From positions 62,001 through 126,000 of the forward strand of contig JADNRY010000173.1 in assembly GCA_015501585.1 (NCBI GenBank): a DNA stretch of 64,000 nucleotides. Reading direction: 5' to 3'. Below are positions 23,546 to 35,023 of the stretch, piece by piece (the stretch's first letter is position 1; every line of letters starts with the position of its first letter). A program made the translations under genes and the position numbers. Origin of the DNA: Rhodocollybia butyracea (Eukaryota > Basidiomycota > Agaricomycetes > Agaricales > Omphalotaceae). The notes under the pieces are model-generated. The model saw nothing but the letters and a program-made list of their open reading frames with translations, was not told the DNA's origin and searched no databases.

Positions 23546-25388
23546 TGGTAAGAGGGTTTAGAATGGGAGCATTGGAAGAGCAGAAGGAATTCACCCAGCG
23601 TAGCAACTTATCCAGTGCTGGGTCTCATTGTCCAAGGTATGCGGAATATCCAAAGTACTATCTTGTGAGGTAGTAACGCCGAACCTGTCAGCAACTATTC
23701 CGCCTTGGAGCACGGATCACCCACTGTTTCCTGAAGTGCCCGCGCGAAAACTGTCAAAGGTAAGCCTGTTCTTGGTCATTAAGTTCTGTGGAGTTGTAGT
23801 ATGTGCGGTATGGAAACCTTATAAGACAAACCAACCCAATCCATCTTTTCTCAATTCTAAGTGCTCGCAGAACGAGATAAACTGGCTGCTTCTACAAAGA
23901 GGTCCAACAACTTACCTTTCAGTATTGCGCCCTCTGCAGATGCATCGAACGTCCTCGCATAGGCTTGGACGTGGCCCACCTGTCTTGGCTTTTCGGGGCC
24001 ATTTGCATTTTTAGAGGGTTGCGAGCCGGAGCTTTTCGGCTTTTTTCTGAGAATGAACTGAAGCAGAGTTACGATGTTTGTTTCCGCCAGACATGAAAGA
24101 AGGAAGAAAGATGCGAAAATAACCACGTGACGGCGCTTGGAAAAACTTAAAAGAAATGATGGATCTGCGCCTTCATCAGTCTTTCAGACTGTCTTCTGTA
24201 CATGAAGAAAGTTTATTAGATGTCCAGAAAGTAGGAGCGGGAGACACTGTTCTAAGAATTGAACGCAAATCATGGCAACCATCCTTAACCAAAACTACTG
24301 GAATACAAGTAATTTACTTAAGCACCATCTAAGCATCCTTTGAGTTTGGAATGACAAGTAAGATATACTGAAGAATCAGGAGAGCAAGTAGGCGTACAGC
24401 AACTAGACACGCTAGTGTGAACAATGAAAGACAATGGAAGGACAATGTCAGAGTCAGAGTCGTAGCGCAATGCTAACGGCAGGCGAGAGTGAGCCAATGC
24501 GACAGCAAATCGGAAACAAACAAGCACAGCAAACAAAAGTAGTCAAAACAGAGGAATGGTGATGCAATATAATCAGATGGTGAATATGAAGCGTCGAAGC
24601 GGAACGATGGCGATGTAGCGCATTGTGGCGCGCGAAACCGATAACCAGATGCGAATGAGAAGTGTCGAAAAGGAAGAACAACGACAAGGCACTTTGCACA
24701 ACGATTAGGGTCAGCAAGATGCACAAGAAACAAAAGGGCGAGAGTGAAAGTGGTCTTGGAGAACAAAAGGCAGCGCGGAATTAAGGAGAGGCGGGCAGCG
24801 ATGGAACCAGCTGAAGCGGGATATGACACAAAAAAAAAGTCAAAGATTTCAAAGAAGACTTGTCTTCGCGATCGGTAAGGGCGAGGGACACTCTCAATAC
24901 AGCGGGGACGTGGAGAATTGTCTCATCTCCTTCAAGGTCCAAGGAAATAGTGAAGAAGTTGTCGACACACGTCAGCAGGGTTTAGCAGGGCCCAGAGGCC
25001 CTGCTACTTGTAAATTGGGGATGCAAGCACAAAGTACACTGCGTACTCTGCCCTGACTTCCCTTCCCCTCCCATGCCAAGCAGAGAGCGTTCCGCTGAGC
25101 TGGGTGCACTGGGGTAATACAATATGCTGCATTGGTATCAAATATCGCCGCCTCGCACTGGGTAGGGACAGTAACAGCGGCACAGTGGCTGCAAATGTTC
25201 ACCACTCTGTAGGAAGATCGGTTGCATCACCACTGTTCAGGAGTAAACGTTGGGTTTCCAAAGAAACAATATATTTTGAACTAATCTGAACAAGTCGAGT
25301 ACGCTTCGAGAGTAGCAGCCAGCTGCTTTTCTTGTGCAATGTATGAGGAAATGGACGACAGATGAGGAGAGGCGTCAGAGAATTCGCT
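23546..25388. other. Intergenic, no confident gene
   Basis: A minus-strand frame at 23,930-24,126 ('KKPKSSGSQPSKNANGPEKP') may be a 5' exon of the preceding gene, followed by a GTAAGT donor near 23,915. Between 24,130 and 25,380 only short overlapping frames were seen. Confidence 0.35.
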
Positions 25389-26790
25389 CACCCCGGCGCT
25401 GCTAGCGGACTCCGCCAATTCGTCTGGTTGGCCACAAACTCTGAATCTGAATCTGAAGCATTGGATGCTTCGCTCTATGAGATGAGGGTGGCATCAGGGA
25501 TATTCTCGTTCTTAAGACAGAAGAGGTACATACCTCCACTCCTTGGGTAGTGCTGCACACAAAGGTCCAACTCCCTTGGAAAAACTCATATGGTGATTCG
25601 TTGATATGCTTCATGATAGGATCCCAGTTCAAGTTGACAAGACCTTCAGTCATTGCAGTGTCCACAGAACTTTTTTTGAAAGACGTGATTAGCACCGACT
25701 CGATGTAGAAAGAAAATCAACTCACTCTAGCCAATTTTTGACATTATCTGTTCACAAGCTTTGAGATTAAGTGGATATGCAACGGTAGCTTGGTAAAATT
25801 CTTGAAAATCAAACACAGATCAAATTGCTTGAGACTGTACTGCACACACTCAAGTGAAGCAATCTCTATGTTGGACAGAGTGACAAACAAAAATAGAGGA
25901 TCCGTGAGATGAATTAAGCAGTCTGTCGTAGGCTAGTCAAACGGAAGTACGGAAGGGGACACCTTTGAAAGCCGGTTCTCAGAAAAGAATGTCAAGCTCC
26001 AGTGTTTCTCCATTCTGCGGAATCTCAAATGAGATGAAGCAGTGTGCAAGTGAGGGCATGCGACTTACAGATGAGGAAGCGGCTTCTGCGGTCACCTTAA
26101 TTTCCTTGTGTAAGATTTACCTTTGCTTCTGTTCTTGGTACTACATCTGAATTTCATCCTTGTCATTGGTATTTATGCTTCCTGTTTCGTCAAATTGAAC
26201 ATCTGTAGCCTCATGGAAGAGTTGGACATCCTGGAACAAAGGTAAGATATACATAACATAACAGAAAAAATGTAGCTGACAAATGTTTTCTTCTTGTCGA
26301 CAAGAATTGGGGATCTAAGGTGCACATGAACAATGACGAGGCTGAAAGAAAAGGTGTTTGATATTGTTGAGTAGCACGTCTACACCATATTAAGTTAATA
26401 ACGTCAAGCAATATTTCAAGGCAAGTACTCACTGACTTTCTGACCCATTGGAGATTGGTATCGAACACTGTTCCAATGGATTTCTACTTCGCCCGGAAGC
26501 CTTTTACCATCAGGAGCAGACAACAAGCAATTCTTGCTCGATAACATCGATCACTTCCTTCTTCTGCGCCTCCTGTTCATTTACGTCCCTTTTCAGCGCA
26601 TTGATTTGTTTATTGATCAAGTCAAAACAATGTCCATCTGTTGAACGGTATGAGATTGACCAAACAAAGGGAGCATTGGGATCTTCAACGGCTACATTTA
26701 AAGGTACTTATTACTTACCAACGACTTGACCCGGCGTCTGGAAATAGATTTGAAGGTAGGTAAAATCACCTTTGCTGGATCATCCTCTGC
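25389..26790 (-). pseudogene. SPT16: SPT16 (FACT complex large subunit) paralogue, decayed
   Basis: The minus strand carries, in the right order, several segments I recognise from Spt16, the histone chaperone subunit of FACT. They are 'DFTYLQIYFQTPGQVVG' (about 26,760), 'FVWSISYRSTDGHCFDLINK' and 'QINALKRDVNEQEAQKKEVI' (about 26,690-26,560), 'GKRLPGEVEIHWNSVRYQSP' (about 26,490), and 'NIKHLFFQP' with 'VHLRSPILVDKKKT' (about 26,350-26,290). After an intron come 'LFHEATDVQFDETG' (about 26,210), 'LSNIEIASLECVQYSLKQFD' (about 25,830) and 'LVNLNWDPIMKHINESPYEF' (about 25,610), then an acidic Ser/Asp/Glu tail. Breaks are many: a lost base before DFTYL, a small deletion after FFQP, and stops in several segments. 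The N-terminal aminopeptidase-like domain is not visible. A working copy must exist elsewhere, since FACT is essential. Confidence 0.85.
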
Positions 26791-28265
26791 AAGTAAAACA
26801 TTTTAGTCAGATTTTTCAGGCAGATGGATACAAGATTTGAACCTGTGCGGATGGCAGTAGCTTGTGCAACAATTCGGCTCAACGGCTTTGAATTCCACAG
26901 CACACATTCCTTCTCGCACAAGGAAAGTGTTGCCATTGTGAATGGGACAATAGGCTTTTGCAAAATTAGTTAAAAATGATTGTTGAAGCGAATACAGCAA
27001 CGTGCATTCACGAAAGTATGGCTTCGAGTACACATCGAAGAATTTTACACTCAACCTCTCAACAGAGCCGTTGAAAAGTAAGATATGCACACGCTTCCCG
27101 TGTTTGATAACTAGCATAAAGTTGATTCCGTTTAGGAGACACCAAATCTCCCACTTCTTGTAGGTTGCAACCATCATGTCCACCTGTGAGCCAAAGACTC
27201 ATATGAGATTTAAGATTGTCGGAGCCTCTAGTCTATTCCGATAAAGTGTTTAAAGGGGAGAAAAGTACTGGTAATTGCATCAGCTAGGGCGATGGTAATA
27301 AGAAAAGAAATTGTACGCACCTACTAACAAACACTTTTTGCAACATCTATGAGGGAGAAGCACTGGAAGGCGGTGTAACATCCACATTGACAGAGCACAC
27401 TAAAGAAGGATGGAGCTTTTCAGCAATAATGGAGCACAAAAGCAAGAAATACGTACCAAGTCTTGCAGTAGACTCTATTTTTATTTTCATTGGTGAACAG
27501 TTTGAAGGAAGATACAAAACCCAGCGCTTGTTAGTCGTAAGCACGTGATCTATTAACGAGCCCTATCGATGAAAGCCACAACTATGAACTATTTTCTTTT
27601 TCATGTTGAATCATTGTTCTTATGCTTGTCATGCCGCAAACGCACTGCAACATATGTTTTTAAAACTCCTGATACCTTTGAATTTGGGTCCACTATAAAT
27701 ATGGCACTGCGAGTGCTGATCACAGCTCAAGTCATAGCTACGCATCCCAGGCAAGTATTTAGCATGATATGGGCCCCGGCAGTTCCTAAATGGGACCATG
27801 TTGGTTATACTACCGCTACCACTACCCAGCAAAATGTACAAAGAAAAATAGAACTATAACAGACCCAGTCATCATCCCGCACGAATTCTAATAGCACTAC
27901 TTGCAAACCTTCACGTCTATCCAAATTCTCTAACGGCTCATAAACTTCGCAATTGACTGTGCCAAGCGGAAACTTGAGAATAACAGACCGTATGCAGCCT
28001 TGTCCCCTTGACATTGCTGCAGGCCGCTCTGAACCCAGTGGAAACCAGCATGATTGAACCATTGAAACGAGTTCAGAGTGGCTGCAACAGCTATCAGAAG
28101 ACAGGTAGAGACTGTGTAGTTTCGGAACAAGGGAGATAGAGCGCTGACATCAGCTTTAAAGTGACTGGACTTTGTCTCTGATGATTGCGGTAAATTGTGG
28201 CAGCGTCCTCAATTTTGAGGGAAGTTAGAGATGGCATGAGATGGAGGGTTCGTAGAAGGTTATCA
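26791..28265. other. Unresolved coding-like sequence on the minus strand
   Basis: It holds spliced-looking fragments such as 'NGINFMLVIKHGKRVHILLF' (about 27,120) and 'ILKFPLGTVNCEVYEPLENL' (about 27,990). A minus-strand intron/exon block at about 27,350-27,480 (ending in 'SVNVD') has a relative at about 33,310-33,430. No family recognised. These may be parts of one or two decayed genes upstream of the SPT16 copy. Confidence 0.35.
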
Positions 28266-29219
28266 TCAGTTAGAGATAAAAGCCTCTAGTGAGAATATAT
28301 CTCTTGTAGCAAGTGAAGTGATGTTGGGGTATTTGCTGGCTTTCTCAAGTCTGATAGAGTCTTCTATGAAACTGATCTCGAGAAAAGTCAGAGAAATGCA
28401 GCAATCCAGAACTTTCTTCAATGTTTCCAGGGACTCTAGGTGTCCGTCAACACAAAATTTTGTAATCTTTTGGCAGATGATGGTGGGGATTGGCAGTAGA
28501 GACGTTGGTTCAACAAAACCCCAAACTGTACAAAGTTTTGGGGAAGTTTTGAACCGACAAAGATCAGCGGCACTGGCACCTTTTCCACCACCGATATCCA
28601 GCTCAACAAGAAGGGGAAATTCAAGGCCAGAGAGTATATTATAACCAGAGATTGAATTATCTCCAGTGTATATGAACATCTTCCAACGATGACTTTCATT
28701 TGTGAGCATAGTTAGGCCAGGAAAGGTAAGAGGGCCATGCCAGTGAAGCGGCTGTGTACCCTTTGCAAGCAATGTTATGTTTAACGGAACCTGATGAGAT
28801 TTCTCCAGAAACCCAACAATCCTATCTGAAAAGCTAGCCACTGAACGTTCAGGCGCTCCCCAGTTTTCCAGCCTAGAAATGGTTGTCTCTACTGTTAAGT
28901 TGGACCAGAGTTTCGGTAATCCTTTTACAATTTTGTACCAACAATGACAAATGGAACCTATTGCGATGGCAGGGAGAGAGGTGTAGCAGTGGCTCTTCAG
29001 ATAACTTTCTGCGCATGCGTACTCCATAATTATTGCTAATATTTCGTCCAGCACCATCCAAAAGGGAGATGGCAAAAATTTTATTTTTTCTCTCTGCTTT
29101 CGCGGTATCTCCATTTCATGGCCAAGGTTACGTCGGTCAGAAAACAGAACCTTGATTTGAGCATCAAGTTTCTCCATCTGAGCCTCGACGATTTTGATGT
29201 CTTCATCCATCACATTCAA
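28266..29219 (-). CDS. F-box-like protein
   Basis: A single-exon frame of 317 aa from ATG at 29,219. The N-terminal coiled-coil-like part ('VEAQMEKLDAQIKVLFSDRR') is followed by an F-box-like segment around residues 50-105 ('LPSPFWMVLDEILAIIMEYA', 'AIGSICHCWYKIVKGLPKLW'). A leucine-rich, LRR-like remainder reaches 'CISLTFLEISFIEDSIRLEK'. F-box proteins recruit substrates to SCF ubiquitin ligases through Skp1, and this layout is the common one in mushroom genomes, where the family is hugely expanded. The frame stays open upstream past 29,219 ('SEARKVIQLVLNVMDED') to about 29,335, where a GACAG acceptor sits, so a 5' exon may be missing here. No stop or frameshift is seen, making this one of the few apparently intact host genes in the window. 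Confidence 0.7.
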   Translation of the reverse strand: MNVMDEDIKIVEAQMEKLDAQIKVLFSDRRNLGHEMEIPRKQREKIKFLPSPFWMVLDEILAIIMEYACAESYLKSHCYTSLPAIAIGSICHCWYKIVKGLPKLWSNLTVETTISRLENWGAPERSVASFSDRIVGFLEKSHQVPLNITLLAKGTQPLHWHGPLTFPGLTMLTNESHRWKMFIYTGDNSISGYNILSGLEFPLLVELDIGGGKGASAADLCRFKTSPKLCTVWGFVEPTSLLPIPTIICQKITKFCVDGHLESLETLKKVLDCCISLTFLEISFIEDSIRLEKASKYPNITSLATRDIFSLEAFISN

Positions 29220-29933
29220 TACCAGTTGAATTACTTTTCGCGCCTCTGAAACAACAGAGGGGCCTGAGAAAGATCGAAGCTGTTTGTTTATGTCTTTATT
29301 GTCAAGCTTTAAACAAGCTCTGTGAGCTAAGTGCTGTCATGGGTTGAAACAAATGAGCGCTCAAGGGTGAGAAATAGCATTCTCTTTAACATTGTATTAC
29401 AACTCCAGTACACTTGCCTGTTGTCCTTGAAAAAATGCAACCTTGACTGCGAAGTGTAAAGCCCCTGGGCTGTGAGGCAAAGGGGCTGAGAGCGGGCTAG
29501 CTGATATAGCAAGATAAGAGCAGGTAAGGCTGAAAGCTTAGCTGATAGCAGCTAAAAGAGTCCTTAAATCCCACCAAGTGCACACAACCCAATTCTATTG
29601 AGAGTACACATGAAGTGGCAGGAAGGAAAGGAACTAAAGATTACATAATAAGCGCTATTGATAATAACCAAAGCGGCGCCAATTCCGTAGCTGTTACACT
29701 CTCAAAAAAGTGTAAGAGCCCTGACTCTTAATGCCTCAGACCATGAGCAAGATCTCGTTCTATTAGAGAAATAGACCGAAACGAGTATGTGGTACGAGGA
29801 TAAGAGTAGACTAATTATGTAATATCGGCGCTAATGGCAATGAACGTGCCGTAGGCATTACACGAAGCCCTTGAGAATCCCTTGAGAAACCCAAAAAAGA
29901 TCTATGTTGAAAGTAATTTGAAAAAAAAAGGAA
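29220..29933. other. Intergenic, no gene supported
   Basis: Probable upstream region of the F-box gene. No promoter element or repeat that I could name. Confidence 0.4.
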
Positions 29934-30023
29934 TGGTCCAACCAGGACTCAAACCTGGGCCTCACGGGACAGTCTTCCGCCGTCCATTACCGCCATGCGC
30001 GCTAACCACTACACCATTGGACC
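29934..30023 (-). tRNA. tRNA gene, intron-containing, anticodon unresolved
   Basis: On the minus strand the 7-bp acceptor stem GGTCCAA/TTGGACC closes, the D arm reads GGTGTAGTGGTTAGCGC (A-box-like) and the T arm CCAGG-TTTGAGT-CCTGG (B-box-like) pairs perfectly. The anticodon stem pairs as CATGG/CCGTG but encloses about 25 nt instead of 7, so an intron of about 18 nt is inferred. The expected T at position 33 is not where I would place it, so I do not call an isotype. A run of nine T's starts 4 nt after the discriminator base, a proper Pol III terminator. Confidence 0.6.
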
Positions 30024-30094
30024 GATGTAATTATTTCTTTTGCAGAGATATTTGACTGCTCCGAAGCCAACAAAAAAAATTGATACCAACACAA

Positions 30095-31703
30095 TTACTT
30101 TTTAGTGTACTGATTACAAAGGTCATCCCATATAGAGAACATCTGAAGCCCATTTCCCCACCTGGCTTTTCGATCCTCCTCTCTCTTCATCTTCATCTCA
30201 GGCATTGCAGTTGCCATGAAGTCTTTATCGGACTGGAAGCCGTTGTAAACCCAACAAAAAAGACCTGAAGACGAATACTGAATAATTGAGTAATGTTCTT
30301 CTCCAGGTTGAATGGGCACATTCGAGTGGGTCAGCAGTGCGGAGGGAATGAGAATTGTAGATCCAGGAGGAAAGCGTATGACAAGACCAAGGTCCCAGAG
30401 AATCATATGCCCGCCGCATCTGGATTAAAGTTACCTAGAGCAGTGATAGCACACCATCCGAAAGCAAGGTTGTGGCAGTCAGTATGAGGCCAGGTGACTG
30501 TACATGGGCCGAGGTTAAAGGAACACCTGCAAAAACACTGTTGAACCATCAAGTAAGTCTAGGATTGGAAGCAAAAAGGTTGTTGAGGTTTTTGTTGTAC
30601 AATCCAAACGTATTCGCCACAAAGCATTGGAAGATGGCTATAGAAGAAAACAATTAGAAATTAAATATCAATAAAAGGAGGGAGTAGCTTACAGTTTGCA
30701 AACCCAACAAGATGACGGAAGCCAGAAGACGCAATAAGGCTGACAAGGATGGCACGATTGGCTACACCATAGAAAGCCATTGTACCAGGTCTCTGCGGTT
30801 TAAAAATTAGCTGGGGATGGGATGGAGAATCAGCGCCTATACCTTACTACCCCCGCCAAACAATGTACCTACAGCAACCAAAGAAAACTTCCCTCTTTTA
30901 TGAGCTTCCTGTTTCTTACTGAACATCATACTGCCGTGAGCATCTTTGATTTGGGCTGTAAGTTTGGTCATAACTGCATCCCAATTGTCATCCCTAGGTT
31001 TGCCGGCAAGAACTGCGATGATACGGCCTCCTTTATCTATGACTACATAACAATCCCTAGAGCAGTTTGTGCTGCATAAGCAAATAAAACAAATTTGAAG
31101 GCATGGACCCACTCACTTTCCATTCCATGGAACAAGCTACAGCTTATATTCCTCACCAGTAAGTGCAGCAATGTCTGGAAGTATTTTCTCAAAGATTTGC
31201 CTGAGCCCCGACCATGCACCCTTGTTGACAGGAAGGTCTTCAGTGGAAAAAGAATTGCCGGCGCTGAGGGTTTGCGCCTCTGCAGCATGACGGTGTGCAA
31301 CCTCTTTCAGAGCCTTCTGCAGAAGAGGTTGGGCCGGCTGATCAACCTTTCGTTTAACGCTTCGCTGCTCATGCTTTCTTTGGGATTTTCTCTTCCTTCG
31401 AGCTGCCTTCCCTTGATCCAGAGGCAGCTGAGCAGCATCCCCTCGAGGAGGCTTCTGCGGATCAGGTGTTGGTGCTTTTAGGGCATCGCTTTCTCCTGTG
31501 TGAAGAAGCGGATGAACAAGCCCAAAAGATGGAAGCGGGAAAGCGCCGGGGTTGCCCTCAGGAGAGGGAGGCGCGCGGCTCCCAGGGGCAGAAGAGAATG
31601 AGGTTTCTGCGGTCTCCTGCAGCAGAGGACGCTGGAGGCGAGCCGTGGCTAGCGGCGGAAGGTGGAAAAGAAGGTGCGCCTTTGACACAATAGTTGCAGT
31701 CAT
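30095..31703 (-). pseudogene. TET/JBP-family 2OG-Fe(II) dioxygenase, decayed
   Basis: Read from 31,703. A Pro/Ala-rich N-terminus leads into a basic Lys/Arg patch ('KAARRKRKSQRKHEQRSVKR') and 'GAWSGLRQIFEKILPDIAAL'. Across introns come 'GRIIAVLAGKPRDDNWDAVM' (about 31,025), 'MAFYGVANRAILVSLIASSG' (about 30,780), 'TVTWPHTDCHNLAFGWCAIT' (about 30,490) and 'ILWDLGLVIRFPPGSTILIP' (about 30,390), then 'HSNVPIQPGEEHYS' (about 30,325). This is the Agaricomycete TET/JBP layout, enzymes that oxidise 5-methylcytosine (or thymine) in DNA. The iron-binding HxD (HTD) and distal His (HSN) are kept. The position where family members have Arg to hold 2-oxoglutarate is His (EEHYS). One base is missing before 'MILWDLG', and a stop interrupts the frame near 30,545. 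A working enzyme is therefore unlikely. Confidence 0.75.
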
Positions 31704-33803
31704 CGCAGTCGCTCTCTAGGTCTACGTCGTGGTTGCCTTTGTCGTCAGAGAGGGAGTCAATATACTGGTCAAGAGCCAGAGACACATTGTACTCCATAGG
31801 CCCGCAGATTGGCAGGCCGGGAGAAAGCGCATAGGCTCTAAACTTACTGTGAGGTAGAAGTAGTCAGAAATGCAGTAGAGAATGCGACGATGATAAGTCG
31901 GCTCAGGGTGTTAATGGTAAGGAGGTAGAAGAAGAAAGAAAAAAGGCAAAGCAGCAATCCGCCAGGCCACAAAGACGAGCCCTCGGGGTATGCTTGCAGT
32001 GCGGGTAAGGTATTAGCAAAGACGAACAAAACAACAGGAGATGGTATTACATTGGGTCGTCATCCCGCGGGCCTGAATGTTAAGGAGAGAAAGTATAAGC
32101 AGAAGTACCAGATGTAAGCGCATAGCGCAACCTGAACGTTGAAGGGAAGCGGTAACTCCCGCGACAAATAGGAATTTATTATTGTGCATCACGTGGTATG
32201 TGCATGAGCGCTCAGCATTGACGTTAACCAAGTTTTCGAAAGCTTTCTTATAACAGCAAGATCGATACTTCTCCCAACCGACCGCTGTCTCAGTGAAATT
32301 GACAGTCTCTTTATCTGCGACATCCCTGGTTTGTCTAAAGATCTATGTATTTCCGGCCAGGAGTCGGAGGTCAAATGATGACAAGATAAGTATCGAACTA
32401 CGACAACCAAGCGACCAAATTGCGGCGTTTACAATGAGTGTTTTTTAAACATCGCTTCTTTGGCTAGAAGGGCAAAAGGAGGGAGCCTATAATTCATACA
32501 ACTCCTAGACCCAGCAACTCAGCAACTCAGCGGCTGAGAGTTCCGAGCGGTTGTTGATCCCTTCTCAAGTCAAGCAGAGAGCACTCTCAGATTAGTAAAC
32601 GGAAATGTATTATAAGATAGGATACACACCCCTTGTTATGCCTTTTCCGTTGTTCATCAACTTTGGCCTTTGTCACTGCCACCAAGCACATATGATGGTG
32701 AGGAAATGTCGACAAAGAGATATATGTGAACCACATGTAAAGATGTAAGGAAATGAAGTGTGCATCGCTTACTGTAGAGTCACCTTTTCTGCATTGAAGA
32801 GGGTGAGACGTACACATGGATATAACCGAAGAATGTCGAGTGGATTTTTCTGTAAAGAGGTATGGGATACCACTCGAGGAAGCAGAGAAATGACACCACT
32901 GACCCTAATTAGTCGTCACAAGGGAACATCACTTGAGATCAAGACCTGGTGACCAGAAGAAACATCAGCGTTCTCGATGTTTGTAGTGGTAGCGTCATTG
33001 CTGAGCAATGAACATCAAAACTCAGGTGTGAAATGGAAGAGATAACAAACAAGTAATGAAAAGAAAGCGAGATTGGCATTACGCACCAGTGAGGTTGTGA
33101 GCTAATTGTGCATCCATTGCGTCGTGTGGATGAAGTTTATCAGAGTTGGTAGCCTTTTCCGATTAAACACTTGGGGTGGAGAAAACAGTAGACCGTGTCA
33201 GCTACAGTAATGACAATCAAGATTGAAAGAGATTGTGCTAACGAACACTTTGTGCCTGAGGGACACCTGTCGCGGAAACGCTGGATACACAGCTGGAGTT
33301 GTCTGGAGGCCCGGCAGGAGGATCCCCTCATCCACATTGACAGAGCGTACCGGTGAATCCATGTCTACATCTAAAGCTTTTCAGCAATAAGCGAAAGCTA
33401 AAGCAAGAAAGATGTCAAATGTGCAAAAGCTTACACTTATCAGTGACAAAAAATCTCTTTCAGTTTCCAGGAAGGCCAGCGATTGGTTGAAATCAGGTTC
33501 AGAAGTGTAAAGATCTGCTCTGCGGGGCCCGTGCAGGCGAGGTGGAAAGAGATAGCTGTCAGTGTCATGATGATGGTCGACAACTGAAAATGGCAGTGAA
33601 ATTGAAAGAGTCCAAAATCACGTGAAAATTATGTTGTTATAAGCTTTTGTGAGGAGAAGGAGAATATGACATGCGTCGGACAGTACGCAAAGCAACTCAT
33701 CTTCCAGTATAACATAGTCATTTCATAGCTCACAAAGAAAATTACTTTGAGTCACTGCCAAAAGAAATCAAAATACAAGGCCATAAGTCCTGGTTGACGG
33801 TAC
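31704..33803. other. Unresolved minus-strand exons of a hypothetical gene
   Basis: The minus strand shows coding-like, spliced fragments: 'EPDFNQSLAFLETERDFLSL' (about 33,480) and then, after an intron, 'SVNVDEGILLPGLQTTPAVY' (about 33,330). This intron/exon block resembles the one at about 27,350-27,480, so the two loci share a duplicated gene part. A hydrophobic segment near 31,900 ('LLLCLFSFFFYLLTIN') could be one membrane helix. No family recognised, ends not determined. Confidence 0.3.
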
Positions 33804-33885
33804 GGTCCAACCAGGACTCGAACCTGGATCTCACGGAGGTCTATCATCAAGCCATTGTGCATGTTAACCTCTACACTATTGGACC
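33804..33885 (-). tRNA. tRNA-like gene related to that at 29.9 kb
   Basis: It shares the acceptor stem GGTCCAA/TTGGACC and a perfect T arm (CCAGG-TTCGAGT-CCTGG) with the 29.9-kb gene, and has a D arm GTGT...ACAT. The anticodon arm is longer than normal and pairs only over CAC/GTG. No T-run follows directly. It is probably an intron-containing tRNA or a decaying copy of the first; anticodon not assigned. Confidence 0.5.
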
Positions 33886-34099
33886 TTGGTAGTACTTCTC
33901 TACATTAGTACTAATAAGATCATAATCATGTTAGGGTAGAATTAGATAGGTAGCTGTAACAGCTAGTCTTTACGGGCATTGGCTAGTACCATCCCTGCGT
34001 TGGCCTTGTAGTTTACCTTATTTACTGGAGTCGAGCTCACCGCCTGTGTCGGCGTAGGGACCTGTATGGGACTGGCACTTTCAGCTGGCATGGGCTGTG

Positions 34100-34430
34100 T
34101 AATATCATATTACAGTCCAAAGGAAGCTCCATTCATCCCCAACAATGTGCAAATTGCATGCGTAGCTTCACCTGGTGCACATGCTGCAGTAGTAATAACT
34201 GGCACGTTGCTAGGAAGACTACCTTTAACGAAGGCTCCAATCTCCTCAAATTGAGGGTGGAAACTGGTAAAGCCCCAAGTTTGTATAAGATGTGCTTCGT
34301 CAATGGGGAATAGGATGAGAAAGTCTTGTCATCGATGATACGGTACCATTCAGCCGACGCGAGATGTTCACGATCAAGGCAAATGATATTCCACGATTTA
34401 CAAAGACAGATTAATCACTACTTATTTGAA
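34100..34430 (-). pseudogene. RecQ-like DEAH helicase fragment
   Basis: The minus strand reads 'LASAEWYRIIDDKTF', then, after a frame change, 'ILFPIDEAHLIQTWGFTSFH' (motif II with the RecQ-type AHxIxxWG), then 'IGAFVKGSLPSNVPVITTAA' and 'ICTLLGMNGASFGL'. Only about 100 residues remain, with a frame break between the first two pieces and no helicase C-terminal half. RecQ helicases unwind DNA 3'-5', and Agaricomycetes carry many such copies in repeat-rich DNA. Confidence 0.6.
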
Positions 34431-35023
34431 ACGTGCTGATGGGGGACTGGTTAGGGTGTCCAATTTAGGGTCTGAGTACTTGTTGTCGCCAGGTCTACCG
34501 TTCTTGCTTAAACAAGACACCGCGCACGGGAAGCCGCTTTCCGGCACTGTACAGCGCCGGGAGCCGCTAGGCTGGAGTCACTCGAAACGGCTGCATAGTG
34601 CCTGAGCCGTTTTGAGTGGCTCCAGCTCACTTACGCTTTACTGATGCACTATAAGTCTGTATATGTGTATTTACAGTATTTCTCCAAAAAAATACAATAT
34701 ACCAACACTAGTATCCTAGCTAGTAGCGAAATATACGAAGAAAAGATGAAGAAAAGATGAGATGGAAAGACAACAGACTTGTAAAGTGTAAAGTCCGGAA
34801 ACCAGCCCAATCAAGAGCCCAATCTATCAACAGGGAATTTGAGTGTGAAAGTCTGCATACATGATCCTCGCGCGCTTGCTTGACCACTCCAAACTTCTAG
34901 GCCTGGACCAATGTGATTGGACCAAGGTAACAGCAGCACAGACATTGAATTTCGCGACATTTGAAGATATCATAGCGAGACTCTGTAGGTTTGAAACGAT
35001 GGGATCGGAGTGGAAGTTGATAA

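Noticed and set aside
24318..24829. Overlapping minus-strand frames of 72-118 codons near 24.5 kb
   Set aside because: Three frames are open at once with Leu/Ser/Phe-rich composition and no domain; probably chance.
31844..32029. 61-codon hydrophobic frame as a small membrane protein
   Set aside because: Too short, and no start, splice or family support; kept only as a remark.
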